64,000 nt of DNA from Sphingomonas sp. PP-CE-1G-424 (GTDB lineage Bacteria > Pseudomonadota > Alphaproteobacteria > Sphingomonadales > Sphingomonadaceae): contig NZ_SLXW01000002.1 in NCBI RefSeq assembly GCF_004341085.1, forward strand, positions 496,001-560,000, written 5' to 3'. Below the pieces are notes generated by a model. The model worked only from the letters and a program-made list of their open reading frames with translations, was not told where the DNA came from and searched no databases. Position numbers and translations under genes: made by a program. This document shows, one piece after another, positions 1 through 10,068 of the stretch (the first letter of the stretch is position 1; each line of letters begins with the position of its first letter).

Positions 1-1260
<1,260 letters not shown>

Positions 1261-1302
1261 CGGTCCGCTTTCCGTCGGTTCGTACACCTAGAGATAAGTC
1301 CA

Positions 1303-1408
1303 CCACCCCGGCGAATGCCGGGGCCCAGTTGGGGGACGGTAGTAACGACGGATTGTCCGCTGTTACGATAACCTTTCCAACTGGGCCCCGGCCTTCGCCG
1401 GGGTGGTG
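1303..1408. repeat. Long palindromic intergenic repeat, family A, copy 1
   Basis: Two GC-rich arms, each itself able to fold, are inverted with respect to each other around a variable middle of about 50 bases. The left arm begins CCACCCCGGCGAATGCCGGG and the right arm ends CCTTCGCCGGGGTGG. Near-identical copies lie at 16137-16244 and 49544-49651. It sits just after glmS and may act as a transcription terminator or mRNA stabiliser. No coding capacity was seen. Confidence 0.88.
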
Positions 1409-1522
1409 CTTTCCTCTTAGGCCGAGCGAGCGTTTTCTCCCCGAATCCCAAACCCTCGATTGACTAAGATTGTGCGCCGCGTCACAACTCGCGGCGTCGA
1501 TGTCGGGCAACCGGCATGGCAC

Positions 1523-1723
1523 CGCGCGGGAGAGCGTTTCCGGTCCTTTGAGGGCCAACGGAACCGCCGAAGGAGCAACCACCCCGGAATCTCTCAGGCA
1601 CCAGAGACCGCGCGAGGCTGATCGACACTCTGGAAAGCGTCCTGACGTGAGTCGAGGGCCACCGAAGGGGTAAGCGCTGGACAACTCCCGCGCGAAAGCT
1701 CTCAGGTCCCGTGACAGAGGGGG
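1523..1723 (+). promoter_or_regulatory. Tandem glycine riboswitch upstream of the gcv operon
   Basis: Two consecutive glycine aptamers can be read by their conserved core segments. The first has GCCGAAGGAGCAA at 1566-1578 and CTCTCAGGCA at 1591-1600, followed by AGACCGCGCG closing its P1 stem. The second starts with the ACTCTGGAAAG segment near 1627 and has CACCGAAGGGG at about 1660-1670 and CTCTCAGGT at 1699-1707, closing with GACAGAGGGG. This is the classic cooperative two-aptamer glycine riboswitch. It ends about 50 bases before the gcvT ATG at 1775. No strong poly-U terminator is visible between aptamer and gene, so control of translation or of a weak hairpin is more likely than a canonical terminator switch; that part is inference. 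Confidence 0.93.
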
Positions 1724-1774
1724 TTTGGATCGTTGCACCCATTGGTGCCGCGCGCCCCTTCGACGGAGACGACC

Positions 1775-3022
1775 ATGAGCGACCCAGAACTGCGCGATTA
1801 CGCCAGCATCATCGACCAGGCCGACGATTACGTCGAGCCCGAGATCCTGCCATTGCCGCTCGACGCATGGCACCGGGCGCAGGGCGCGCGGATGGTAGAG
1901 TTCGCCGGCTACGAGATGCCGATCCAGTATGAAGGCATCATGGCCGAACACGCCTGGACGCGCGACTCGGCCGGCCTGTTCGACGTCAGCCACATGGGCC
2001 AGCTCGTCTTCTCCGGCGAAGGCGTCGCGCACGCGCTCGAAACCGTCCTGCCGGGCGACATCGCAGGGCTCGGCGAGGGCAAGATGCGCTACTCGCTGCT
2101 GCTCGCGCAGGACGGCGGCATCCTCGACGACCTGATGGCCACGCGCCTGCCCGACGACCAGCCGTCGCCGTTCTCCGCGGCCGACGTCGAGCCCGAGGCG
2201 TACGACCCGCTCCACCCATCGCCCACCGCGAGCGGTAGTTTCTACGTCGTCGTCAACGGCGCCACCAAGTACGACGACATCAGCTACCTGATCGAGCATC
2301 TGCCCGACGACGTCACGATCAACATCCTCGAGGACCAGGCGCTGCTCGCGGTGCAGGGTCCCAAGGCGGTCGAGGCGGTCGCGCGGATCGTCCCCGGTGT
2401 CGACGCGCTCGTGTTCATGACCGCTGGCGCGTTCCACTGGAACGACGTGCCGCTCTGGATCAGCCGCTCGGGCTACACCGGCGAAGACGGCGTCGAGATC
2501 TCGCTCCCCGCCGAACACGCCGTAGCGTTTGCCGACGCATTGCTCGCGCTCCCCGAGATCAAGCCGATCGGCCTCGGCGCGCGCGATTCGCTGCGTCTCG
2601 AAGCCGGCCTGCCGCTCTACGGCCACGACCTCGATCCCGAGATCACGCCGGTCATGGCCGACCTCGGCTTCGCGCTGTCGAAGCGCCGCCGCGAGGCCGC
2701 CGATTTCCCTGGTGCCGAGCGCATCCTCACCCAGCGCGAGCACGGCCCCGCCACCAAGCGTGTCGGCCTGATCGTCGAGGGCCGCCAGCCCGCGCGCGAA
2801 GGTGCCGAGGTGATCGACGACACCGGCGCGACGATCGGCCGCCTCACCAGCGGTGGTTTCGCACCCACCCTCGGGAAGCCGATCGCGATGGCCTATGTGC
2901 CGCTCGCGCTGTCGACGCCCGGCACCCGTATCGAAATCGCGCAACGCGGCAAGGTCCACACCGCCACCGTCACCGCGATGCCCTTCATTCCCCACCGCTA
3001 CGTCCGCGCAGGAGCCAAGTGA
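1775..3022 (+). CDS. gcvT: Glycine cleavage system T protein (aminomethyltransferase)
   Basis: This 415-residue protein transfers the methylene carbon from aminomethyl-lipoyl-GcvH to tetrahydrofolate and releases ammonia. Family landmarks are [20 protein letters not shown] near residue 27, [46 protein letters not shown] and the C-terminal GCV_T barrel with [17 protein letters not shown]. The ATG at 1775 is preceded by GGAG; a TTG at 1733 in the same frame lacks a good site. Two departures from the usual short form are seen: an acidic N-terminal extension of about 25 residues before LPLDAW, and an insertion of about 20-25 residues rich in Pro, Asp and Ser after DDLMATRL. It is the first gene of gcvT-gcvH-gcvPA-gcvPB and lies directly below the glycine riboswitch. 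Confidence 0.97.
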   Translation: MSDPELRDYASIIDQADDYVEPEILPLPLDAWHRAQGARMVEFAGYEMPIQYEGIMAEHAWTRDSAGLFDVSHMGQLVFSGEGVAHALETVLPGDIAGLGEGKMRYSLLLAQDGGILDDLMATRLPDDQPSPFSAADVEPEAYDPLHPSPTASGSFYVVVNGATKYDDISYLIEHLPDDVTINILEDQALLAVQGPKAVEAVARIVPGVDALVFMTAGAFHWNDVPLWISRSGYTGEDGVEISLPAEHAVAFADALLALPEIKPIGLGARDSLRLEAGLPLYGHDLDPEITPVMADLGFALSKRRREAADFPGAERILTQREHGPATKRVGLIVEGRQPAREGAEVIDDTGATIGRLTSGGFAPTLGKPIAMAYVPLALSTPGTRIEIAQRGKVHTATVTAMPFIPHRYVRAGAK

Positions 3023-3023
3023 T

Positions 3024-3395
3024 ATGAGCCGTTACTTCACGCAGGATCATGAATGGGTCGACGTCGATGGTGACATCGGCACCGTCGGCATTTCCGAATA
3101 CGCGCAGAGCCAGCTCGGCGACGTCGTGTTCGTCGACGTTCCCGAAGCCGGCAAGACCCTGTCGAAGGGCGGCGAAGCTGCGGTCGTCGAGTCGGTCAAG
3201 GCCGCGTCCGACGTGTACTCCCCGGTCTCGGGCACCGTCACCGAGGGCAACGCTGCTTTGACCGACGACTCCAGCCTGGTGAACTCGGATGCCGAAGCGG
3301 CGGGCTGGTTCTTCAAGCTGACGCTCAGCGACCCGAGCGAACTCGACAGCCTGATGGACGAAGCCGCCTACGCAGCCTTCGTCGAAGGGCTGTAA
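3024..3395 (+). CDS. gcvH: Glycine cleavage system H protein
   Basis: This 123-residue lipoyl carrier shuttles the aminomethyl group between the P, T and L proteins. The lipoylation site is Lys59 within [17 protein letters not shown]. The N-terminus, [15 protein letters not shown], is typical. The start codon lies one base after the gcvT stop, so the two are probably translationally coupled; the SD-like GGAG sits inside the end of gcvT at 3011. A family C palindromic repeat separates it from gcvPA. The shared L protein could be the lpd product encoded at 55557-56951. Confidence 0.97.
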   Translation: MSRYFTQDHEWVDVDGDIGTVGISEYAQSQLGDVVFVDVPEAGKTLSKGGEAAVVESVKAASDVYSPVSGTVTEGNAALTDDSSLVNSDAEAAGWFFKLTLSDPSELDSLMDEAAYAAFVEGL

Positions 3396-3403
3396 GTCCT
3401 AGA

Positions 3404-3516
3404 ACCCCCTCCCGCTAGCGGGAGGGGCAGGGGGTGGGCACGCGCTCTCCTCCAGCGTTTCGCCCGTTTGATGCCGGGCGCCCACCCCCGACCCCTCCCG
3501 CATGCGGGAGGGGGGA
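3404..3516. repeat. Palindromic intercistronic repeat, family C, inside the gcv operon
   Basis: The left arm, CCCTCCCGCTAGCGGGAGGG followed by GCAGGGGGTGGGC, is mirrored by GCCCACCCCCGACCCCTCCC and then GCATGCGGGAGGGGGGAG. Each end also folds as a short local hairpin. The element fills the whole gap between gcvH and gcvPA, and its last bases (GGGGAG at 3511-3516) sit at Shine-Dalgarno distance from the gcvPA ATG at 3521. Related copies lie at 29694-29796 and 44318-44458. Confidence 0.87.
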
Positions 3517-3520
3517 GTCG

Positions 3521-4897
3521 ATGCCGATGCGCTACCTTCCCCTGACCCAGCCCGACCGTGCGGAAATGCTCGCCGTCATCGGCGCCTCGACCATCGACGA
3601 CCTCTTCGTCGACGTCCCCGAAGCTGCCCGCCTCGACGGCCCGGTCCGCGACCTGCCGATGCACGCCTCCGAAATGGCTGTCGAACGCCACATGTCGGCG
3701 CTGGCCAAGAAGAACCTCACCGCCGGCGAAGCGCCGTTCTTCCTCGGCTGCGGTGCGTACAAGCACCACGTCCCGGCGTCGGTCGACCACCTGATCCAGC
3801 GCGGCGAGTTCCTCACCGCCTACACGCCGTACCAGCCCGAAATCGCGCAGGGCACGCTGCAGATGCTGTTCGAGTTCCAGACTCAGGTCGCGCGGCTGCT
3901 CGGCACCGACGTCGCCAACGCTTCGATGTACGACGGCTCGACCGCGTGCTGGGAAGCGATCGTGATGGCGCGCCGCATCACCAAGCGTGGGCGTGCGATC
4001 CTCTCGTCGGGCCTCCACCCGCATTACGTCTCGGTCGCGAATACGATGGCCAAGTTCACCGGCGACGTGCTCGACACGACCGCGCCCGAACTGGTCGCCG
4101 AGATGGACCTCGACCAGCTGATCGCGAAGATCGACGACGATACGTCGTGCGTCGTCGTCCAATACCCGGACATCCTCGGCCGCATCGCCGACCTGCGTCC
4201 GCTCGCGGATGCGTGCCACGCGAAGAAGGCGCTGCTGATCGCGGTCGTCACCGAGCCCGTCGCACTCGGGGCAATCACCTCGCCGGGCGAGATGGATGCG
4301 GACATCGTCGTCGGCGAAGGCCAGTCGCTCGGCGTCGGCCTGCAGTTCGGCGGGCCTTATGTCGGCCTGTTCGGCTGCAAGGACAAATACGTCCGCCAGA
4401 TGCCCGGTCGCCTCTGCGGCGAGACCGTCGACGCCGACGGCCGCCGCGGTTTCGTCCTCACGCTGTCGACCCGCGAGCAGCACATCCGCCGCGAAAAGGC
4501 GACGTCGAACATCTGCACCAACTCCGGCCTCTGCGCGCTGGCCTTCTCGATCCACATGACGCTGCTCGGTGAAGCCGGTTTGCGCCAGTTGGCCGAAGTG
4601 AACCACGCAGGCGCGGTATCCGCCGCCGAACGCCTGTCACAGATCCCCGGTGTGGAACTGGTCAACGAGAGCTTCTTCAACGAGTTCACGCTGAAGCTTC
4701 CGACCGAAGCCCGCCCCGTCGTCCGCACGCTGGCCGATCGCGGCATCCTCGCCGGCGTGTCGCTTGGGCGCTTGTACCCCGGCCAGGACGCCCTCGCGAA
4801 CGGCCTCGTCGTCGCCGTGACGGAAACGACCACCGCGGAGGACGTCGAAACGCTTGCGTCCGCACTATCCACCGTCCTTGGGGAGATACTGGCATGA
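3521..4897 (+). CDS. gcvPA: Glycine dehydrogenase (decarboxylating) subunit 1
   Basis: This is the N-terminal half of the P protein in the two-subunit form, 458 residues. It pairs with GcvPB to decarboxylate glycine using PLP. Visible family segments are [69 protein letters not shown] and [18 protein letters not shown]. The frame is open upstream to 3434, but that stretch is the palindromic repeat and encodes low-complexity sequence, so ATG 3521 with GGGGAG upstream is preferred; ATG 3527 is possible. The stop overlaps the gcvPB start by four bases (ATGA), which indicates tight coupling of the two subunits. Confidence 0.96.
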   Translation: MPMRYLPLTQPDRAEMLAVIGASTIDDLFVDVPEAARLDGPVRDLPMHASEMAVERHMSALAKKNLTAGEAPFFLGCGAYKHHVPASVDHLIQRGEFLTAYTPYQPEIAQGTLQMLFEFQTQVARLLGTDVANASMYDGSTACWEAIVMARRITKRGRAILSSGLHPHYVSVANTMAKFTGDVLDTTAPELVAEMDLDQLIAKIDDDTSCVVVQYPDILGRIADLRPLADACHAKKALLIAVVTEPVALGAITSPGEMDADIVVGEGQSLGVGLQFGGPYVGLFGCKDKYVRQMPGRLCGETVDADGRRGFVLTLSTREQHIRREKATSNICTNSGLCALAFSIHMTLLGEAGLRQLAEVNHAGAVSAAERLSQIPGVELVNESFFNEFTLKLPTEARPVVRTLADRGILAGVSLGRLYPGQDALANGLVVAVTETTTAEDVETLASALSTVLGEILA

Positions 4898-6555
4898 GCA
4901 TCAACCAGAGCGGCTGGCGCCCGACCTCGCCCGAGGCGAACACGGGTAACGTCCCCGCATCGGTAACCGGCAACAAGGCGCTGATGCTGGAAGAAGCCTT
5001 GATCTTCGAGATTGGCGACAGCCAAACCACCGGCGTAGATTTCGCTGCTCCCTCTCCCCTCCGGGGAGAGGGTCGGGGTGAGGGGCAGCCCAGCAATGCT
5101 GCACCCGGAATAGCCCCTCACCCAACCCTCTCCCTTGAGGGGAGAGGGCTATCGCGCCTCGGCAACCTGTCGCGCACCGCACCCATCGGCCTCCCCGGTC
5201 TCTCCGAGCCCGAAACCGTCCGCCACTACACCCGCCTCTCACGCCAGAACTACGGCATCGACCTCGGCTTCTTCCCGCTCGGCTCGTGCACCATGAAGCA
5301 CAACCCGCGCCTCAACGAGAAGATGGCGCGGCTGCCTGGGTTCTCCGACGTCCACCCGCTCCAGCCGGTCGACACGGTCCAGGGCGCACTCGAAGTCATC
5401 CACCAGCTCGCGCACTGGCTCGTCACGCTCACCGGCATGACCTCGGTCGCGATGAGCCCCAAGGCCGGCGCGCACGGCGAACTCTGCGGCATCCTCGCGA
5501 TCCGCGCCGCACTCGAAGCCAAAGGCGAAGGCGCGCGGAAGATCATCCTCGTCCCCGAGAGCGCACACGGCACCAACCCCGCCACCGCAGCGTTCGCCGG
5601 CTACAGCGTCGAAGACATCCCCGCCACCGCCGAAGGCCGCGTCGACACCGCCGCGCTGAAGTCCCGGCTCGGCCCCGACGTCGCGGGCGTGATGATCACC
5701 AACCCCAACACGTGCGGCCTGTTCGAGCGCGACATGCGCGAGATCTCCGACGCGGTCCACGCGGCGGGCGGCTTCGTCTATTGCGACGGCGCGAACTTCA
5801 ACGCGATCGTCGGTCGCGTCCGGCCGGGCGATCTCGGCATCGACGCGATGCACATCAACCTGCACAAGACCTTCTCGACTCCCCACGGCGGCGGCGGTCC
5901 AGGTTCGGGTCCGGTCGTGTTCTCGGAGGCTTTGACCCCCTACGCACCGCTCCCGTTCGTCGAGAACCAGGACGGCCAGTTCGTCCTCGTCGAGGAAGAA
6001 ACCGCAGGCGAACATCACGCCGGCAGCTTCGGCCGCATGGTCGCGTTCCACGGCCAGATGGGCATGTTCACGCGCGCACTGACCTACATCCTCAGCCACG
6101 GCGCGGACGGCCTGCGCCAGGTGTCCGAGGATGCGGTGCTTAATGCGAACTACATCCTCCGCAGCCTCGACGACACGCTCGACGCGCCGTTCGGGCCCTC
6201 GGGTCCGTGCATGCACGAGGCGCTGTTCTCGGACTCGGGCCTCGCCGCCGGCTTCTCGACGATCGACATCGCGAAGGGCCTGATCGACGAGGGCTTCCAC
6301 CCGATGACGATGTACTTCCCGCTCGTCGTCCACGGCGCGATGCTGGTCGAGCCGACCGAGACCGAATCGAAGGCGGCACTCGACCAGTTCATCGCCGCGC
6401 TCCGCTCGGTCGCCGAACGCGCCAAAGCTGGCGACCCGAGCCTCAAGACCGCGCCCCATTTCGCCCCCCGCGCGCGCCTCGACGAGACGCTCGCGGCACG
6501 GAAACCGGTCCTGGTCTGGAAGGACCCCGCTCCGCTAGCGCAGGCGGCGGAGTAA
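4894..6555 (+). CDS. gcvPB: Glycine dehydrogenase (decarboxylating) subunit 2, carrying an in-frame palindromic insert
   Basis: This is the PLP-binding C-terminal half of the P protein, 553 residues. The PLP lysine is Lys325 in [20 protein letters not shown]. Other landmarks are [60 protein letters not shown] and [16 protein letters not shown]. Residues about 51-86 do not look like the family: they are translated from a palindromic repeat at 5050-5149 and read [14 protein letters not shown] and then [11 protein letters not shown]. The insert lies in the variable N-terminal linker between TTGVDF and [19 protein letters not shown]. It keeps the frame and adds roughly 34 residues, which explains the unusual length. 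The catalytic regions are intact, so activity is expected. Confidence 0.95.
   Translation: MSINQSGWRPTSPEANTGNVPASVTGNKALMLEEALIFEIGDSQTTGVDFAAPSPLRGEGRGEGQPSNAAPGIAPHPTLSLEGRGLSRLGNLSRTAPIGLPGLSEPETVRHYTRLSRQNYGIDLGFFPLGSCTMKHNPRLNEKMARLPGFSDVHPLQPVDTVQGALEVIHQLAHWLVTLTGMTSVAMSPKAGAHGELCGILAIRAALEAKGEGARKIILVPESAHGTNPATAAFAGYSVEDIPATAEGRVDTAALKSRLGPDVAGVMITNPNTCGLFERDMREISDAVHAAGGFVYCDGANFNAIVGRVRPGDLGIDAMHINLHKTFSTPHGGGGPGSGPVVFSEALTPYAPLPFVENQDGQFVLVEEETAGEHHAGSFGRMVAFHGQMGMFTRALTYILSHGADGLRQVSEDAVLNANYILRSLDDTLDAPFGPSGPCMHEALFSDSGLAAGFSTIDIAKGLIDEGFHPMTMYFPLVVHGAMLVEPTETESKAALDQFIAALRSVAERAKAGDPSLKTAPHFAPRARLDETLAARKPVLVWKDPAPLAQAAE
5050..5149. repeat. Palindromic repeat inserted in frame within gcvPB (family D)
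   Basis: The left arm, CCCTCTCCCCTCCGGGGAGA followed by GGGTCGGGGTGAGGGGC, is mirrored by GCCCCTCACCCAACCCTCTC and then CCTTGAGGGGAGAGGG. It has the same architecture as the intergenic families (foldable arms around a short centre), but here it is read through as protein without a stop. The centre is short (about 25 bases). No second copy of exactly this family was seen in the window. Confidence 0.88.
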
Positions 6556-6564
6556 ACCTCGCAG

Positions 6565-6640
6565 TTCTCCTGCGAACGCAGGAGCCCAGGGTCACGAACG
6601 CAACAGCCCGTAACCCTGGATTCCTGCATACGCAGGAAAA
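6565..6640. repeat. Palindromic intergenic repeat, family E, copy 1 (after gcvPB)
   Basis: The left half is TTCTCCTGCGAACGCAGGAG followed by CCCAGGGT; the right half is ACCCTGGATTCCTGCATACG followed by CAGGAAAA. Each side contains a small local hairpin (CCTGCG/CGCAGG), and the CCCAGGGT/ACCCTGG segments pair across the centre. It lies between gcvPB and the membrane protein at 6705 and could terminate the gcv transcript. Shorter relatives are at 16049-16103, 26325-26379 and 34597-34647. Confidence 0.82.
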
Positions 6641-6704
6641 CGGATTGCCCAGAACACCGCAACCGATCTAGCCTCCGCCCCAACCGGGGTGGGGGCCAGG
6701 ATCG

Positions 6705-7217
6705 ATGCAGGCGCACGAAGCACAAGGCTGGATCAGCTACGCGATCACCGCGGTCGTCATCGGCATAGTCTTCGCGGTCCGCTGGCGCCGTATGAGTATC
6801 GTAAAGCCGCTCAAGCTCGAACGTCTCTGGATCTTCCCCGTGCTCTACGCCGTCGTCGCGCTGTACATGTTCGCGATGTACCCGCCGCACGGCCTCGCCT
6901 GGCTGTTCTGCGCGCTGGCCCTGATCATGGGCGCAGCACTAGGCTGGCAACGCGGCAAGCTCATGCGGATCACGATCGATCCCGACAGCCACGCACTCAA
7001 CACGACGTCCTCCCCCGCCGCGGTCCTGTTCATCGTCGCGATCGTCGCAGTCCGCACCGGCGCGCGCGCCGTCATCGGCGACGGCCAAGCCCTCCACCTC
7101 GACGCCTTCGCCATCACCGACATGCTGGTCGCGTTGGCGCTAGGCCTGTTCACCACCCAACGCATCGAAATGTACCTTCGCGCCAAACGGATGCTCGAAA
7201 CGGCACGCGTCCGCTAA
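6705..7217 (+). CDS. Predicted inner-membrane protein, CcdC-like (DUF1453-type)
   Basis: This 170-residue protein is mostly hydrophobic. There are membrane segments at about residues 10-27 (ISYAITAVVIGIVFAV), 44-62, 64-80 (GLAWLFCALALIMGAALGW), 104-120 and 132-150. Conserved-looking polar sequence lies between them (VKPLKLERLWIFP near 33-45 and WQRGKLMRITID near 81-92). The pattern resembles the CcdC/DUF1453 family, known from cytochrome c biogenesis neighbourhoods, but no cytochrome genes are nearby here. The function is unproven. The start is ATG 6705 with a weak AGGA upstream. It stands between two palindromic repeats, probably as its own transcription unit. Confidence 0.75.
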   Translation: MQAHEAQGWISYAITAVVIGIVFAVRWRRMSIVKPLKLERLWIFPVLYAVVALYMFAMYPPHGLAWLFCALALIMGAALGWQRGKLMRITIDPDSHALNTTSSPAAVLFIVAIVAVRTGARAVIGDGQALHLDAFAITDMLVALALGLFTTQRIEMYLRAKRMLETARVR

Positions 7218-7233
7218 CCCGCCGCTACCGTAT

Positions 7234-7360
7234 GATCCTCCCCCGCAAGGGGGAGGTGGCTGGCCCCTTGCCAGACGGAGGGGGAGGAAAGGGCAACCTC
7301 CGTTCCGTGTCCTCCCCCTCCGACGCCTTCGGCGCCACCTCCCCCTAGCGGGGGAGGATT
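7234..7360. repeat. Palindromic intergenic repeat, family F, copy 1
   Basis: Terminal arms ATCCTCCCCCGCAAGGGGGA and TCCCCCTAGCGGGGGAGGAT flank an inner pair of segments (GGTGGC ... GCCACC) and a middle containing CAGACGGAGGGGGAGG and TCCGTGTCCTCCCCCTCCGA. A close relative lies at 55427-55550 next to lpd. The copy sits between two convergent genes (the CcdC-like gene and the EamA exporter), where a bidirectional terminator would be useful; that role is inference. Confidence 0.87.
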
Positions 7361-7373
7361 ACAGGTCTCGCCA

Positions 7374-8270
7374 TCAAGCGATCGCCCGATCCGTCTCTTC
7401 CCGCCGCCGCACATGCTCCCGCCAAACGATATACAACCCGCTCGCGACGATAACCGGCGCCCCGACCCAGGTCGCCTCCGCCGGCAGCGTGTCGAACACC
7501 AGCCACCCCAGCAACGTCGCCCACAACAGGCTCGAATAATCCATCGGCACCACCACCGACACGGGCCCGAGCCGCAACGACGTCGTCATCGCAATCTGCG
7601 CCAGCCCGCCGAAGATCCCGACGCTCGCCAGGCAAATCCACGCGACCAGATCATGCGACTGTGCCGCCCGCCCGTAAAACACCGACAACGGGATCAGCGA
7701 CAGCGCCGAGAACCAGAACACCGTCGTCAGCGCACTCTCGGTCTTGCCAATCTGCCGCAACAGGATCGACACGCTCGCCGTGCCGAACGCCCCCGCCAGC
7801 GCACACCCCGCACCCCACAACGGAAAGTGGTCGCCGCTTCCGGGCTGTGCGACGATCAACACACCCGCGAACCCGGTCGCGACCGCCGCCCAGCGATGCC
7901 ACCCGGTCGGCTCGCGCAACACCAGCGCCCCCAGGATCGTCGCGAACACCGGCACCGTGAACCCGATCGTCGTCGCCTCCGCGAGCGGCAGCGCGACGAT
8001 CCCGTTGAAGGTGAACGCCATCGCCGACAGCCCGACGATCGCGCGAACGATGTGCGCGGGCAGCCGCCTGGTCTTGACCGAAGGCAGGCCCGGCCCTGCG
8101 ACGATCACCGCCGACACCAGCAGGCACGCGCCGAACTGACGAAAGAACAGGATCTCCGACACGCTCGCGCCGTGCCGCTCGGCCAACTTGATCGCGGTAT
8201 TCATCAGCGCGAAGATCACGACCGACAGCAACCGCATGCCGATGGCGGGAAGGATGCGGTCGGTGGGCAT
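7374..8270 (-). CDS. EamA/DMT-family inner-membrane transporter
   Basis: This 298-residue protein has the drug/metabolite transporter architecture: two five-helix EamA repeats, about ten membrane segments in all. The first repeat runs from RLLSVVIFALMNTAIKLAE to about residue 135 (LGALVLREPTGWHRWAAVA is the typical end of a repeat, with conserved E and P). The second ends with MDYSSLLWATLLGWLVFD and PVIVASGLYIVWREH. The substrate cannot be told from sequence; members export amino acids, purines or drugs. The ATG at 8270 is chosen because sequence upstream in the same frame is the antisense of proS. It is divergent from proS with only 84 bases between, so both promoters lie in that gap. Confidence 0.9.
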   Translation of the reverse strand: MPTDRILPAIGMRLLSVVIFALMNTAIKLAERHGASVSEILFFRQFGACLLVSAVIVAGPGLPSVKTRRLPAHIVRAIVGLSAMAFTFNGIVALPLAEATTIGFTVPVFATILGALVLREPTGWHRWAAVATGFAGVLIVAQPGSGDHFPLWGAGCALAGAFGTASVSILLRQIGKTESALTTVFWFSALSLIPLSVFYGRAAQSHDLVAWICLASVGIFGGLAQIAMTTSLRLGPVSVVVPMDYSSLLWATLLGWLVFDTLPAEATWVGAPVIVASGLYIVWREHVRRREETDRAIA

Positions 8271-8354
8271 GCGCGACCCTACGCAAACCACCGCCGCGTC
8301 GCCATCCCGCAACTCACACGTGACGAACCCCCGCGCACCCGCTATCCGCACCCC

Positions 8355-9890
8355 ATGATAAAGCGCGCACTCCCCGTCACCCGCGAGGCGGATTTCTCCG
8401 CCTGGTACCAGGCCGTCATCTCCGAGGCCGATCTCGCCGAGGAATCCGGCGTCCGCGGCTGCATGGTCATCCGCCCGTGGGGCTACGGCATCTGGGAGCG
8501 CATCCAGCGCCTGCTCGACGACCGGATCAAGGCGACGGGCCATGAGAACTGCTATTTCCCGCTGTTCATCCCGCTCTCCTACTTCGAGAAGGAGGCCGAG
8601 CACGTCGACGGCTTCGCCAAGGAAATGGCCGTGGTCACGCACCACCGCCTCAAGGCCGACGGTTACGGCCGCCTGATCCCCGATCCCGACGCAAAGCTCG
8701 AGGAGCCGCTGGTCGTCCGTCCGACCTCCGAGATGGTCATCGGCGCCGCGTTCGCACGCTGGGTCCAGTCGTGGCGCGACCTGCCCGTGCTGATCAACCA
8801 ATGGGCGAACGTCGTCCGCTGGGAAATGCGCACCCGCATGTTCCTGCGCACCAGCGAGTTCCTCTGGCAGGAGGGCCACACCGCGCATGCGACCGCCGAC
8901 GAAGCGCGCGACGAGACGCTGAAGATGCTCGAAGTCTATCGCGATTTCGCGGAGGAGTGCCTCGGCGTCCACGTCATCGCCGGCGAGAAGCCCGAGAACG
9001 AGCGCTTCCCCGGCGCCGTCGCGACCTATTCGATCGAGGCGATGATGCAGGACGGCAAGGCGCTCCAGGCGGGCACCTCGCATTACCTCGGCACCAACTT
9101 CGCGTCGGCGCAGAACATCCGCTTCCAGAACGCTGGCGGCGAGTTCGAGCTGTGCAACACCACCAGCTGGGGCGTGTCGACGCGGATGATCGGCGCGGTC
9201 ATCATGGTCCACGGCGACGACGACGGCCTGCGCGTGCCGCCGATGATCGCCCCGTGGCAGGTCGTGATCGTGCCGATGCTGCGCGACGTCCCCGAGGACG
9301 CGGCGATCGTCGAATACTGCAAGTCGCTCCAGGCCGAACTCGCCAAGCAGTCCGCGCTTGGCGAACCGGTCCGCGCGCTGCTCGACCTCAAGCCCGCCAA
9401 GGCTGCGACCAAGCGCTGGGGCTGGGTCAAGAAGGGCGCCCCGATCGTGATCGAGGTCGGCGGCCGCGACATGGCCGGCGGCAACGTCACCGTGATCCGC
9501 CGCGACCGCCTGTACCGCGAGGATGGCAAGCTCGACAGCATCGCCACGCCGCGCGACGCGTTCGTTGCAGATGTCTCGGGCATGCTGGCCGAAGTGCAGG
9601 CGACGCTCCACGTCGAATCGATGAACCGCGTGAAGGGCAACATCGTCCCCGCCAACGACTTCGCCGCGGTCGAAGCGCATTTCGCCGACGGCGTGAAGAA
9701 CCCCGGCTGGGTCGACGTCCGCTGGTCCAAGCCGACCGGCGCGGCACTCGACAAGGTCGTCGAACGGTTGAAGGCGCTGAAGCTGACGATCCGCAACGCG
9801 CCGATGGGACAGACCGGGTGCGATGACGGCGCCTGCATCTTCACCGGCGACCCCGCGGTGGAGCGCATCCTGATCGGCCGCGCCTACTAG
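8355..9890 (+). CDS. proS: Proline--tRNA ligase, archaeal/eukaryotic-type
   Basis: This 511-residue class II aminoacyl-tRNA synthetase charges tRNA-Pro. Motif 2 is seen as VRWEMRTRMFLRTSEFLWQE with GHTAHA, and RPTSEMVIGAAFARWV precedes it. The long bacterial editing insertion (INS) found in the roughly 570-residue E. coli enzyme is absent. The protein ends in a Cys-containing tail (CDDGACIFTGDP) and a C-terminal Tyr, which is the archaeal/eukaryotic-type layout. A separate YbaK/ProXp-type editing factor would then be expected elsewhere, but none is in this window. The start is ATG 8355 (MIKRALPVTREADFSAWY). The frame is open upstream but is non-homologous there. Confidence 0.96.
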   Translation: MIKRALPVTREADFSAWYQAVISEADLAEESGVRGCMVIRPWGYGIWERIQRLLDDRIKATGHENCYFPLFIPLSYFEKEAEHVDGFAKEMAVVTHHRLKADGYGRLIPDPDAKLEEPLVVRPTSEMVIGAAFARWVQSWRDLPVLINQWANVVRWEMRTRMFLRTSEFLWQEGHTAHATADEARDETLKMLEVYRDFAEECLGVHVIAGEKPENERFPGAVATYSIEAMMQDGKALQAGTSHYLGTNFASAQNIRFQNAGGEFELCNTTSWGVSTRMIGAVIMVHGDDDGLRVPPMIAPWQVVIVPMLRDVPEDAAIVEYCKSLQAELAKQSALGEPVRALLDLKPAKAATKRWGWVKKGAPIVIEVGGRDMAGGNVTVIRRDRLYREDGKLDSIATPRDAFVADVSGMLAEVQATLHVESMNRVKGNIVPANDFAAVEAHFADGVKNPGWVDVRWSKPTGAALDKVVERLKALKLTIRNAPMGQTGCDDGACIFTGDPAVERILIGRAY

Positions 9891-10068
9891 GCATGCCGAT
9901 CGGCCGCTACCGGCGTCGCGTCCAAGGCTCAGCATTGGGGCGGAGCGTGGCGACCGCCTGGAAACCCGAGGCAAGGAGCAACCAAAACCGTCCGGTCTGT
10001 CCGCTGCATCGTGGCGCTCGTCTGGTATCGTCGCATTGGCTTTGGCGATGCGACCTTAGGGGGCAGGC

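Noticed and set aside
1303..1723. The cluster of inverted repeats near 1.3-1.7 kb considered as a CRISPR array or attachment site
   Set aside because: There are no direct repeats with unique spacers. The first part is a palindromic element and the second is a glycine riboswitch.
7413..8354. N-terminal extension of ProS by over 300 codons
   Set aside because: It is antisense to the EamA gene and rich in Arg/Gln/His; ProS homology starts at MIKRALPVTREADF.
8271..9974. N-terminal extension of the EamA transporter by over 560 codons
   Set aside because: The extension is antisense to proS; the transporter's first helix begins just after ATG 8270.
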